DNA of 12,243 nt, taken from positions 1 through 12,243 of the forward strand of contig JBQTJM010000225.1 of the NCBI GenBank assembly GCA_052387115.1, given 5' to 3'. This document shows, one piece after another, positions 1 to 6,956 of this stretch (its first letter is position 1; every line of letters begins with the position of its first letter). The notes below the pieces were generated by a model. The model ran no database searches. It was not told where the DNA came from and worked only from the letters and a program-made list of their open reading frames with translations. The translations under genes were made by a program, and so were the position numbers. The stretch is from JACCXJ01 sp052387115. Its GTDB lineage: Bacteria; Pseudomonadota; Gammaproteobacteria; JACCXJ01.

Positions 1-98
1 TTGTAGTCAAGATACAACCCTTCAGGCAGTGATAGTGCGAGGAACGTGCGGAGCGACTCCTCCGTCAGTGTCATCACTTGTTGCGCTGTGAGGTGCAT
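1..98 (-). CDS. N-terminal fragment of an unidentified protein, cut by the window edge
   Basis: Reading the minus strand from an ATG at 98-96 gives 32 open codons to the window edge. They begin MHLTAQQVMTLTEE and end with LPEGLYLDY. The composition is protein-like (amphipathic helix, then a turn with a short strand). A 'LPEG-L-LDYK'-like ending resembles the start of AlbA_2/Schlafen-type DNA-binding domains, where an E-x-x-x-x-E-x-K/D-Y-K element follows a short N-terminal helix, but the fragment is too short to confirm. No clear ribosome binding site precedes the ATG. It is divergent from the integrase remnant at 419. Confidence 0.4.
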   Translation of the reverse strand, partial: MHLTAQQVMTLTEESLRTFLALSLPEGLYLDY

Positions 99-130
99 AG
101 GGGCCTACGTTTCACGTGACGCCGAACTAG

Positions 131-184
131 AAGTAGACCCCCTAAAAGGTGCCCTTGTTTTACGTCAGGAGCCGGTATGGGCGC
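131..184 (+). repeat. Degenerate third copy of the integrase leader repeat
   Basis: This stretch shares two blocks with the better copies at 212-284 and 350-424: accccctaaa at 137-146 and ggtatggg at 174-181. They are separated by nearly the same distance (39 bases between block starts, against 40 and 43 in the others). The sequence between them has drifted. The call rests on block order and spacing, so it is weaker than for the other two copies. Confidence 0.35.
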
Positions 185-211
185 TGCGCAAAAGGACAGC
201 CCGGCCCCAAG

Positions 212-284
212 GATCAAGCACTTGGGTAAATTATAGTACCCCCTAAAGCCAAGAGGCAAGTACACCTTGTAGGTCGGTATGGGT
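212..284 (+). repeat. Direct repeat, copy A of the integrase leader
   Basis: This 73-base stretch aligns over its full length with 350-424. Both start with gatcaagcacttg, share the uninterrupted run aattatagtaccccctaa, and end in a purine-rich segment leading to tatgggt. In copy B that last motif is the start codon region of the integrase. Downstream of copy A the sequence does not continue as integrase, so only the leader is duplicated. The gene-free region 99-418 otherwise shows no gene I can support and looks less GC-rich than the rest of the window. Confidence 0.75.
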
Positions 285-349
285 AAGGTGCTTTTCTTCT
301 GCGTCACAAGGCTGTATAGTGGGTCACTGTACGAGCGCACAGTCCGCCA

Positions 350-424
350 GATCAAGCACTTGTCGAATTATAGTACCCCCTAACGCCAAGAAGCAAGCAC
401 ACCTTCGGAGGTCGATATATGGGT
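350..424 (+). repeat. Direct repeat, copy B, overlapping the integrase start
   Basis: This copy carries the likely ribosome binding site ggagg at 407-411, seven bases before the ATG at 419 of the integrase remnant. It matches copy A (212-284) with a few substitutions and small indels. Integrase-proximal repeats can be recombination sites or traces of repeated insertion next to such a gene. Which of these applies here cannot be decided from the sequence. Confidence 0.75.
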
Positions 425-865
425 GACGGACAACCCCGTCTGCTGGACGAGGTTCGGGACCGCATCCGGCGCAAACACTATAGCATCCGGACCGAGCAGG
501 CGTACATGGACTGGATCCGACGCTTCGCGTTGCATCACAACAAGCGACACCCCCGGGACATGGGGGCAGCGGAGGTCGAGGGGTTCCTGACCACCTCGCG
601 GTCGCGAAGGGGGGTGCCGGGCTCGACGTAGAATCAGGCCAAGAGCGCGGTCCTGTTCCTCTACAAGGAGGTTCTCGGGGAGCCTCTGCCGTGGCTCGAC
701 GGTATCGAGTCGGCAAAGCGGCCGGAGCGCCTGCCGGTAGTCCTGACGCGCGAAGAGGTCGAATCAATCCTCCGCATTTCAACGGCACGGTGGGATTTAT
801 GATCCGCCTGCTCTACGGGACCGGGATGCGGATCATGGAGTGTGTGCGGCTTCGGATGAAGCCCG

Positions 866-897
866 GGCGGGTTAGCGGCTTTATCGCGTAACCCGCC
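866..897. repeat. REP-type imperfect palindrome 1
   Basis: ggcgggtta at 866-874 pairs with taacccgcc at 889-897. A single unpaired G follows, then a further 3-bp gcg/cgc pair closes a 7-base loop. A bulged, GC-rich hairpin with a ggttag/taaccc arm is the shape of gammaproteobacterial REP elements. It lies inside the unrelated stretch that interrupts the integrase remnant. A short perfect palindrome, ccttccggaagg, sits at 896-907 beside it. Confidence 0.6.
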
Positions 898-954
898 TTC
901 CGGAAGGAAGGCCGCGCATGAAATCGGCGCCGGAGGTTCCTCTTGCGTGGGTTC

Positions 955-990
955 GGTGGGTTACGGCGCAAACGGCGCGCCTAACCCACC
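955..990. repeat. REP-type imperfect palindrome 2
   Basis: ggtgggtta at 955-963 pairs with taacccacc at 982-990. After one unpaired C the stem continues for 5 bp (ggcgc with gcgcc) around a 7-base loop. The outer arm differs from palindrome 1 by a single base (ggtggg versus ggcggg), so the two belong to one repeat family, with 57 bases between them. Paired copies are how REP doublets (BIME-like units) are often arranged. Confidence 0.65.
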
Positions 991-1304
991 CTGTCATCGA
1001 CTCGCGGTCCCGCTCAAAGACCATTTCGTCAGGGTCAAGAAGCTTCACGAGGCGGATCTGGAAGCCGGCTACGGCGAGGTCTATCTCCCCGATGCGCTCG
1101 CGCGTAAGTATCCAGGCGCGCCACGGGAGTGGGCGTGGCAGTATGTGTTTCCCTCACCCACGCGCTCCGTGGATCCGCGTTCCGGGGCGGTGCGACGGCA
1201 CCATGCGGACGAGAACTAGGGGCCCGCGGGGTGTGAGCCCGCTGGACGGCGTCGCGGTGTAGCGCTGCTTCGCCGGAGGGAATCATTGCACGAGAGGGCC
1301 TTGC

Positions 1305-2144
1305 TTAGGCCTGTATGCGCGCCATGAGCGCGTCCAAGGCCCGATCGGGCAGGGCGCGCTTCAGGAAGGCAAAGGCGTAGGTCAGCGTGCTGACGAAGTA
1401 ACGCGGGCTCGGGTTGTCACTCTCCAGGGCCTTGATGACTTTGGCGAGCACCGCCTCGGCGGGCAGCGTGAACCAGCCCGCCGATCCTTGGTTCTTGAGC
1501 CAGCGTTCGATGCGGCCGCGGTGGGCGGTATCGGGGTTCTCGCAGAGCACGGTGCGCTCGAAGGTCCGGTAGGCGTTGTCCCGGAAGCGGCTCGTGATCG
1601 GGCCGGGCTCGATCAGGACCACCCGGATCCCGGTGCCGTGGAGCTCCTGGCGCAGGGTGTCGCTCAGGGCCTCGAGGGCGAACTTGCTGGCGTTGTAGGC
1701 CCCGCGGTATTTGAGGGCCACGAGCCCGAGCAGCGAGCTGTTCTGGATGATGCGCCCCTGGCCCTCTGCCCGCATCACCGGCAGGATGAGGCGCGTCAGC
1801 TCGTGGGCGCCAAAGACATTGACCTCGAACTGGGCCCGCAGGGCGTCGCGGGTGATGTCCTCGAGCGCCCCCAATTGCCCGAACCCACCGTTGTTGAAGA
1901 GTCCATAGACTCGCCCCCCGGTGTGTGCCAGGGTGGCCTCGACGGCGGCCCGGATGGAGGCCGAGTTGGCGAGGTCGAGTTGCACCGCAGTAAGCCCCTC
2001 GGCCGACAGCCGTTGCACGTCCTCCCGCTTGCGGGCACTGGCGATGACGCGGTAGCCGCGCGCACGCAGGCCCTGCGCGACCGTGTAGCCGATGCCGCTC
2101 GATGCCCCGGTGATGAGGACGCTTCTGTCCTGTGTGCTTGCCAT
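1305..2144 (-). CDS. Classical short-chain dehydrogenase/reductase (SDR)
   Basis: This 279-residue protein is probably an NAD(P)-dependent oxidoreductase of unknown substrate. The Rossmann glycine motif TGASSGIG is at residues 12-19, followed by LDLAN around D57 at the adenine-contact position. NNGG (84-87) replaces the usual NNAG. The catalytic set is Ser137, Tyr150 and Lys154 (YNASK), with the normal 13-residue Ser-Tyr gap. The IEPGPI loop follows at 178-183. The long C-terminal part (AEAVLAKVIKALES, then RYFVSTLTYAF) matches the YbbO-like SDR group, often annotated only as 'SDR family oxidoreductase'. The start is ATG at 2144-2142, preceded on the minus strand by ggagaggt. The open frame runs further upstream into lptD, but that extension has no SDR character. 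It is transcribed divergently from lptD, and the 74-base gap must hold both promoters. Confidence 0.9.
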   Translation of the reverse strand: MASTQDRSVLITGASSGIGYTVAQGLRARGYRVIASARKREDVQRLSAEGLTAVQLDLANSASIRAAVEATLAHTGGRVYGLFNNGGFGQLGALEDITRDALRAQFEVNVFGAHELTRLILPVMRAEGQGRIIQNSSLLGLVALKYRGAYNASKFALEALSDTLRQELHGTGIRVVLIEPGPITSRFRDNAYRTFERTVLCENPDTAHRGRIERWLKNQGSAGWFTLPAEAVLAKVIKALESDNPSPRYFVSTLTYAFAFLKRALPDRALDALMARIQA

Positions 2145-2218
2145 AAGACCTCTCCGCTCTTTACCATGACCCGAGGACCCAGCCGCGGGCTGTCGCGGAC
2201 ACGGGCGTGTATCCGCGC

Positions 2219-4576
2219 ATGACCGCAAACGTCGCTCATGATAAACCGCGCCCTTCCCGGGTGGGCGGGCTAACGCACGGCACCGGGGTGTCTCTGGGGT
2301 GGGCGGGGCTGTGTGCGCTCCTCGGCCTTTGGAGCGCCGCGCTGGTGGCGCAGCCCGCATCGGCACCCGATCCGCGCTATGCCCTGTGTCCGCCCGACAC
2401 CGCGATCCCACCCCGTCCCGTCTATGACAGCCGCAAGGGGGCGCCGGGCTTCACCGCCGGCACCATCCAAGGCAAGGCCGACGAGGTGCGGGTGCCGGAG
2501 GTCGGCCGCTCGGTCCTGGTGGGTGGGGTGGAGCTGGTGCGTGACCAGCAAGCGGTGGCCGCCGATCTCCTGACCTATCGCCGAGATCGTCGCATCGCCG
2601 AGGCCGAGGGCCATATCCGTTACTGGGACCCGAGCATCTTCTGGAGCGGCCGCCATGCCCTCGTCGAGTTCGACACCGACCGGTCGCGGCTGGTGGGCGG
2701 AGGCTACCGGCTCCCCGGCCGTCGCGCCCATGGGGAAGCACGTACCGTCACCCACAATAGCCGCAAGGACGAGACCCGGCTCACCGAGGTCGACTACACC
2801 ACCTGCGAAAGCGAGGTCCCCGAGTGGCGGCTCGAGGCGCGGCGCATGACGATCAACCACGACGAGCAGTGGGGCGAGGCCTACCACGTGTTTCTGAACG
2901 TGTGGGACGTGCCGATCTTCTACACCCCCTATATCACCTTCCCGATCAGCGACCGACGCAAGAGCGGCCTCCTGCCCCCGACCATCGGCAGCTCCGACGA
3001 CTCCGGTTTCGACTTCACGCTCCCCTATTACTGGAACATCGCCCCGGAGATGGACGCCACCTTCGCGCCGCGCATCCTGGGCGACCGCGGGGTGTTGCTC
3101 GGGGGTCAGTACCGCTATCTGGTGCCGAGGGGCGATGGCCAACTCGATGCCGAGTATCTGCCCGTCGACAGTCAGCGCGACGACGATGCCCGCTGGCTCG
3201 TCGGCTACAACCATGAACAGTACTTCGCCGGCCCCCGCGGCCACCTGTTCGTCAAGTTCAACCGCGTCTCCGATGACGAGTACTTCGACGACCTCGGGAC
3301 CAGCCTGGCCCTGACCAGCAGGCGCTATCTGGAACAACGCGCGGACGCGCGCTATTACGGGGATCTGTGGAATGTCCTGGCACGTTTCCAGGGCTTCCAG
3401 ACCGTGGACGACACGATACCCGAGATCAATCGGCCCTATGATCGCTTGCCGCAGGTGTTCTTCAATGCCTATACCCCGCGGCGCGAAGGCGGGCTCAACC
3501 TCGATTTATTGACCCAGACCAGCTATTTCAGTCGCGGCGCGGGGCCCGTCGGCGGACGCATCGAGCTCAGACCCGTGGTCAGCGTTCCGTTCCACACGGC
3601 GGGTAGCTTTCTGGTACCCAGGCTCGGCGTGGACTATACGCAGTACTGGCTCGACCAACCTGCCACCGGGACCACGGCGGACGAGGCTCCCAACCGCGTC
3701 CTCCCGATCCTGAGCGTCGACAGCGGCCTCCAATTCGAGCGCGGCCTGGGCTTCGGCGGGCGTTCGCTGTTGCAGACCTTGGAGCCACGGTTCTTCTACC
3801 TCTATATCCCGACGGTCGACCAGGACGATCTGCCGATCTTCGACACCGGCCAGTACGACGTATCGTTCGGCCAGTTGTTTCGGGAGAATCGCTTCAGCGG
3901 CCCGGACCGGGTGGGGGATGCCAATCAGATCTCGCTCGGTGTGACCTCGCGCTTCATCGATCGCGATTCCGGCTTCGAGCACCTGCGCTTGAGCATCGGC
4001 CAGAGTTACTATTTCGCCGATCGGGAGGTGTCGCTCCCGCCCCCCCGGGTGGATGACGATCCCGTTTCGGATGTGGTGGGCGAGGTCGTCGCGCGCCTGG
4101 CGAACGGATGGAGCGCCCGCGCCGACGTCATCCTCGATCCCAACGACACGAACTTCAATCTGGGCCTCTTGGGCCTGCGATATTTCCCCGATCCGAGGAC
4201 CATCGTCAACGCCGAGTACCGCATCCGCCGCGACATCCGCGGTCTCGGGCAAACCGGGGTCGAGCAGACGGACGTGTCGCTGCGGCTCCCGGTGACACCG
4301 GCGTTGAGCGTCGTCGCGCGCTGGCTCTATTCGCTCGACGGCAACGAGACGCTCGATGCCGCGGTGGGTCTGGAGTACGAGAGTTGCTGCTATGCGGTGC
4401 GCACCCTGGCGCGCCGGTATGTAAACCCCACGACGGATCCCTCGACCGGGGTGAAAGAGGACGAGTTGGACAACGAGATCTTCGTGCAACTGGAGCTCAA
4501 AGGCTTGGCCGGATTCGGGCGCTCCCCGACCAGCTTCTTGAAGCAGAGTATCCCGGGCTATGAAAACGAGTTCTGA
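2219..4576 (+). CDS. lptD: LPS-assembly protein LptD (outer-membrane LPS translocon)
   Basis: LptD with its plug LptE inserts lipopolysaccharide into the outer leaflet of the outer membrane. The product is about 785 residues, like the 784 of E. coli. A hydrophobic signal segment (LGWAGLCALLGLWSAALVA) ends near ASA at 47-49. An OstA/LptA-like periplasmic domain follows (about 70-210: AGTIQGKADEVRV, HIRYWDPSIFWSG). The LptD barrel starts around VWDVPIFYTPYITFPISDRR and GLLPPTIG. All four cysteines of the E. coli inter-domain disulfides have counterparts: C57, C196 and the adjacent C723-C724 (ESCCYA). The start is uncertain. I chose ATG 2219; GTG 2207 would add four residues, while GTG 2288 would give a more compact signal peptide. 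No strong ribosome binding site favours one. It is first in an operon with surA, whose product chaperones LptD. Confidence 0.96.
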   Translation: MTANVAHDKPRPSRVGGLTHGTGVSLGWAGLCALLGLWSAALVAQPASAPDPRYALCPPDTAIPPRPVYDSRKGAPGFTAGTIQGKADEVRVPEVGRSVLVGGVELVRDQQAVAADLLTYRRDRRIAEAEGHIRYWDPSIFWSGRHALVEFDTDRSRLVGGGYRLPGRRAHGEARTVTHNSRKDETRLTEVDYTTCESEVPEWRLEARRMTINHDEQWGEAYHVFLNVWDVPIFYTPYITFPISDRRKSGLLPPTIGSSDDSGFDFTLPYYWNIAPEMDATFAPRILGDRGVLLGGQYRYLVPRGDGQLDAEYLPVDSQRDDDARWLVGYNHEQYFAGPRGHLFVKFNRVSDDEYFDDLGTSLALTSRRYLEQRADARYYGDLWNVLARFQGFQTVDDTIPEINRPYDRLPQVFFNAYTPRREGGLNLDLLTQTSYFSRGAGPVGGRIELRPVVSVPFHTAGSFLVPRLGVDYTQYWLDQPATGTTADEAPNRVLPILSVDSGLQFERGLGFGGRSLLQTLEPRFFYLYIPTVDQDDLPIFDTGQYDVSFGQLFRENRFSGPDRVGDANQISLGVTSRFIDRDSGFEHLRLSIGQSYYFADREVSLPPPRVDDDPVSDVVGEVVARLANGWSARADVILDPNDTNFNLGLLGLRYFPDPRTIVNAEYRIRRDIRGLGQTGVEQTDVSLRLPVTPALSVVARWLYSLDGNETLDAAVGLEYESCCYAVRTLARRYVNPTTDPSTGVKEDELDNEIFVQLELKGLAGFGRSPTSFLKQSIPGYENEF

Positions 4577-4609
4577 GAGGTTGTGAAAAAACCTGCTGTG
4601 CTCGGGATT

Positions 4610-5926
4610 ATGAGCCTTCTTAACGTCTTTCGTATCCGTCCTCGGGTCCTTTTCCGGGCCCTCGGCCTCGCGTCGCTCGGGCTGGGGTCGGGTGTGGTCG
4701 CGGGCGGAGAACCGCTCGATGCCATCATCGCGGTCGTCAACGACGACGTGGTGATGGCGAGTGAGCTCAAGCGCATGGTGCGGCGGGTCCAACGGGAGAT
4801 CGAGCAGCGCGGCGGTGAGCTGCCGTCCGATCGGATCCTGAATCGCCAGGTCCTGGAGCGCCTGGTGCTTACCAAGATCCAGCTCCAGACGGCCCGGCAG
4901 ACCGGTGTCCAGGTGGACGACGAGAGCCTGAATCGCGCCATGAGCAACATCGCCGCCGAGAACGGCATGACCCTCGCCCAGTTCCGCCAGGCGGTCGAGT
5001 CGGAGGGCTACGGCTTCGTCCAGTTCCGGGAGGATATCCGGAGCGAGATCATGGTCTCGCGCCTGCGCCAGCGCCAGGTGGATAACCTCATCCATGTCTC
5101 GGACCGCGAGATCGACAACTACCTGGCGACCCAGGCCCGGCAGGAGAAGATCGACCATGAATATCACCTGGCGCAGATCCTCGTCGCGGTGCCCGAGGAC
5201 GCGGACGCCGAGAGACGCGAGGCGGCGCGCGACAAAGCCCTGGCGGCCGTCGAACGGCTGCGCCAGGGAGAGGACTTCGAGCAGGTCGCGATCGCCGTCT
5301 CCGATGACCAGGAGGCCCTGGAGGGCGGCGACCTCGGATGGCGCAAGGCCGGCGAGATCCCGGCGATCTATGCGGGGGTCGCGACCTCGTTGCGCGAGGG
5401 CGGCGTCAGCGATCTCATCGAGAGCCCGAACGGCTATCACATCGTGAAACTGATCGCGGTGCGCGGTGGCGGTACCGGGCTCGTCACCCAGACCCACACC
5501 CGCCATATCCTGGTCAAGCCCGACGATCTGGTGAGCGCCGAGACCGCGCGCGCCCGGCTCGATCGGCTCCGCGACCGCGTCCTCGCAGGCGAGGACTTCG
5601 CCGGGCTCGCGCGCCTCAACTCCGCCGACAAGCAGAGCGCCGCCAAGGGCGGCGACCTCGGTTGGATAAGCCCCGGCGACCTGGTCCCCAAGTTCGAGGA
5701 CGCCATGACGGCGCTCGAGCCCGGCGGGGTGAGCGAGCCCTTCGAGACCGAGTTCGGCTGGCACATCGTACAGGTCCTGGAGCGGCGCCGGCGCGACAAC
5801 ACCGTCGAGGCCATGCGCGCCCAGGCACGCGAGGCGATCCGCCGCCGCAAGGGGGAGGAGGAACGCCAGGCCTGGTTGCGGCGGCTGCGGGACGACGCCT
5901 ATGTCGAATACCGCCTGGAGGAGTGA
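4610..5926 (+). CDS. surA: Periplasmic chaperone and peptidyl-prolyl isomerase SurA
   Basis: SurA escorts unfolded outer-membrane proteins, including LptD, across the periplasm. From ATG 4610 the protein has 438 residues (E. coli: 428). Residues 1-33 form a signal peptide: basic FRIRPR, then LFRALGLASLGLGSGVVA. The SurA N-domain follows (about 35-160: LDAIIAVVNDDVVMASEL, RQVLERLVLTKIQLQ). Two parvulin domains come next: 184-283 (HLAQILVAVP, EGGDLGW, SPNGYHIVKL) and 295-392 (TRHILVKPDD, KGGDLGW, FGWHIVQVLE), then a basic C-terminal helix. An in-frame GTG at 4583 would add nine residues, but the purine run gagagg (4575-4580) lies only two bases before it, so ATG 4610 is preferred with moderate certainty. 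It follows lptD by 7 or 33 bases and is clearly co-transcribed. Confidence 0.96.
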   Translation: MSLLNVFRIRPRVLFRALGLASLGLGSGVVAGGEPLDAIIAVVNDDVVMASELKRMVRRVQREIEQRGGELPSDRILNRQVLERLVLTKIQLQTARQTGVQVDDESLNRAMSNIAAENGMTLAQFRQAVESEGYGFVQFREDIRSEIMVSRLRQRQVDNLIHVSDREIDNYLATQARQEKIDHEYHLAQILVAVPEDADAERREAARDKALAAVERLRQGEDFEQVAIAVSDDQEALEGGDLGWRKAGEIPAIYAGVATSLREGGVSDLIESPNGYHIVKLIAVRGGGTGLVTQTHTRHILVKPDDLVSAETARARLDRLRDRVLAGEDFAGLARLNSADKQSAAKGGDLGWISPGDLVPKFEDAMTALEPGGVSEPFETEFGWHIVQVLERRRRDNTVEAMRAQAREAIRRRKGEEERQAWLRRLRDDAYVEYRLEE

Positions 5927-6956
5927 TCCAACGCCGATCGCGGTGACCGCCGGGGAACCGGCCGGGATCGGTCCGGACCTGGTGGTCAGGCTGGCTCAGG
6001 TGCGGCTTGCGGGCGAGATCGTGGCCGTGGCCGATCCCGATCTGCTCCTGCAACGCGCGGCCCTGCTCGCGCTTCCGCTGCGGGTCATCCCCTTCGAGCC
6101 GCGGGGCGCGGTCCCGCCCAAAGGCCGCCGGGTGCCCGGTGAGCTTCGGGTTCTCCGGGTGCCCTTGCGCGTACCGGCCGCCTGCGGGCACCTGAACCCC
6201 GCCAATGCCGCCTATGTCCTCGAGACCCTGGAGCGCGCCGGCCGCGGGTGTCTCGAGGGGGCGTTCGCCGCACTGGTGACGGCGCCGGTCCACAAGGGCC
6301 TGATCAACGACGCCGGCATCCCTTTCAGCGGGCATACCGAGTACTTGGCGGCGCTGACCGGCAGTGTCGAGCCGGTCATGATGTTATGCGCACCCGGGCT
6401 GCGTGTGGCGCTCTGCACGACGCACGTGCCGCCCCGAGAGGTGAGCGGGCTCATCTCGGAGGCGCGCGTCACCAGCGTCCTGCGGGTCCTCGTGCGCGAC
6501 CTTCGCGAGCGCTTCGGGGTGCAGGCGCCGCGCATCATCGTGTGCGGCCTGAACCCGCATGCCGGGGAGGGCGGGCACCTCGGACGCGAGGAGGCCGAGC
6601 ACATCGCCCCGGCCATCGCTACCCTGCGTGCCCTGGGCCACGATGTCGAGGGCCCGGTCCCGGCGGACACGGCCTTCATCGCGAGCCGGCTCGCCGGTGT
6701 CGATGCCGTGCTCGCCATGTATCATGACCAGGGGCTGCCGGTGCTCAAGCACCATGGATTCGGGGCGGCGGTCAACGTGACCTTGGGCCTGCCCATCCTG
6801 CGCACCTCGGTGGACCATGGCACGGCCCTGGACAAGGCCGGGACCGCTGACGTGGATCCGGGCAGCATGCTGGCCGCGACCCACACCGCCCTCGATCTGG
6901 CCCGGCGCGCGTGGGCTGGGGGGCTCGAGTCCGCCCGGCCCGCGGTCCCGGCGTGA
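5901..6956 (+). CDS. pdxA: 4-hydroxythreonine-4-phosphate dehydrogenase PdxA
   Basis: PdxA oxidises 4-phosphohydroxy-L-threonine in DXP-dependent pyridoxal 5'-phosphate synthesis; it acts in the cytosol with a divalent metal and NAD. From ATG 5901 it has 351 residues (E. coli: 329). The N-terminal signature is TAGEPAGIGPDL (16-27). SGHTEY (143-148) carries a substrate-side His. The metal-binding histidines correspond to H175 (TTHVPP), H220 (GLNPHAGEGG) and H275 (MYHDQGLP). The end shows RTSVDHGTALDKAG. The start is ambiguous. ATG 5901 overlaps surA by 26 bases and lacks a ribosome binding site. A strong ggaggag at 5917-5923 instead sits seven bases before an in-frame ACG at 5931, which would give the more typical short N-terminus. 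The gene ends in a 4-base overlap (gtga) with rsmA. Confidence 0.95.
   Translation: MSNTAWRSDPTPIAVTAGEPAGIGPDLVVRLAQVRLAGEIVAVADPDLLLQRAALLALPLRVIPFEPRGAVPPKGRRVPGELRVLRVPLRVPAACGHLNPANAAYVLETLERAGRGCLEGAFAALVTAPVHKGLINDAGIPFSGHTEYLAALTGSVEPVMMLCAPGLRVALCTTHVPPREVSGLISEARVTSVLRVLVRDLRERFGVQAPRIIVCGLNPHAGEGGHLGREEAEHIAPAIATLRALGHDVEGPVPADTAFIASRLAGVDAVLAMYHDQGLPVLKHHGFGAAVNVTLGLPILRTSVDHGTALDKAGTADVDPGSMLAATHTALDLARRAWAGGLESARPAVPA

Larger units (their letters stand above)
419..1262 (+). pseudogene. Broken integron-type tyrosine recombinase (IntI-like)
   Basis: The pieces read in order as an IntI-family integrase, which normally recombines attI and attC sites to capture gene cassettes. Positions 419-590 encode the N-terminal SAM-like core-binding domain (MGDGQPRLLDEVRDRIRRKH, then HPRDMGAAEVEGFL). 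A short compensated frameshift lies at about 590-612. A TAG at 629-631 sits where relatives usually have Gln (ST-stop-NQAKSAV). Reading continues to about 765 (LYKEVLG, LPVVLTREEV), then shifts frame to NGTVGFMIRLLYGTGMR, which keeps the first catalytic Arg. From 861 to about 1000 there is unrelated sequence with two palindromes. Positions about 1001-1219 resume with VPLKDHFVRVKKLHE and the IntI-specific patch SVDPRSGAVRRHHADE. The HTLRH, LGH and tyrosine motifs are missing, and only a tail (RGPRGVSPLDGVAV) follows. Family identity is confident, and so is loss of function. No cassette array is visible. Confidence 0.88.

Noticed and set aside
131..424. The leader repeats considered as a CRISPR array or an attC cassette array
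   Set aside because: There are too few copies with uneven spacing, no uniform spacers, and no attC core-site pairs (gttrrry with ryyyaac) around cassettes.
1488..2222. A 244-codon plus-strand frame opposite the SDR gene
   Set aside because: It mirrors the SDR codons in reverse and lacks any motif. The minus-strand SDR has a full catalytic set.
2145..2411. Upstream extension of the SDR frame on the minus strand
   Set aside because: It would overlap the start of lptD and its sequence is low-complexity Arg/Pro/Ala-rich. The ATG at 2144 has a good ribosome binding site and begins just before the TGASSGIG motif.
3506..5764. A 752-codon open frame on the minus strand across lptD and surA
   Set aside because: It is antisense to two unmistakable genes, has no recognisable domain, and spans their junction. 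Long antisense frames are expected in GC-rich coding DNA.
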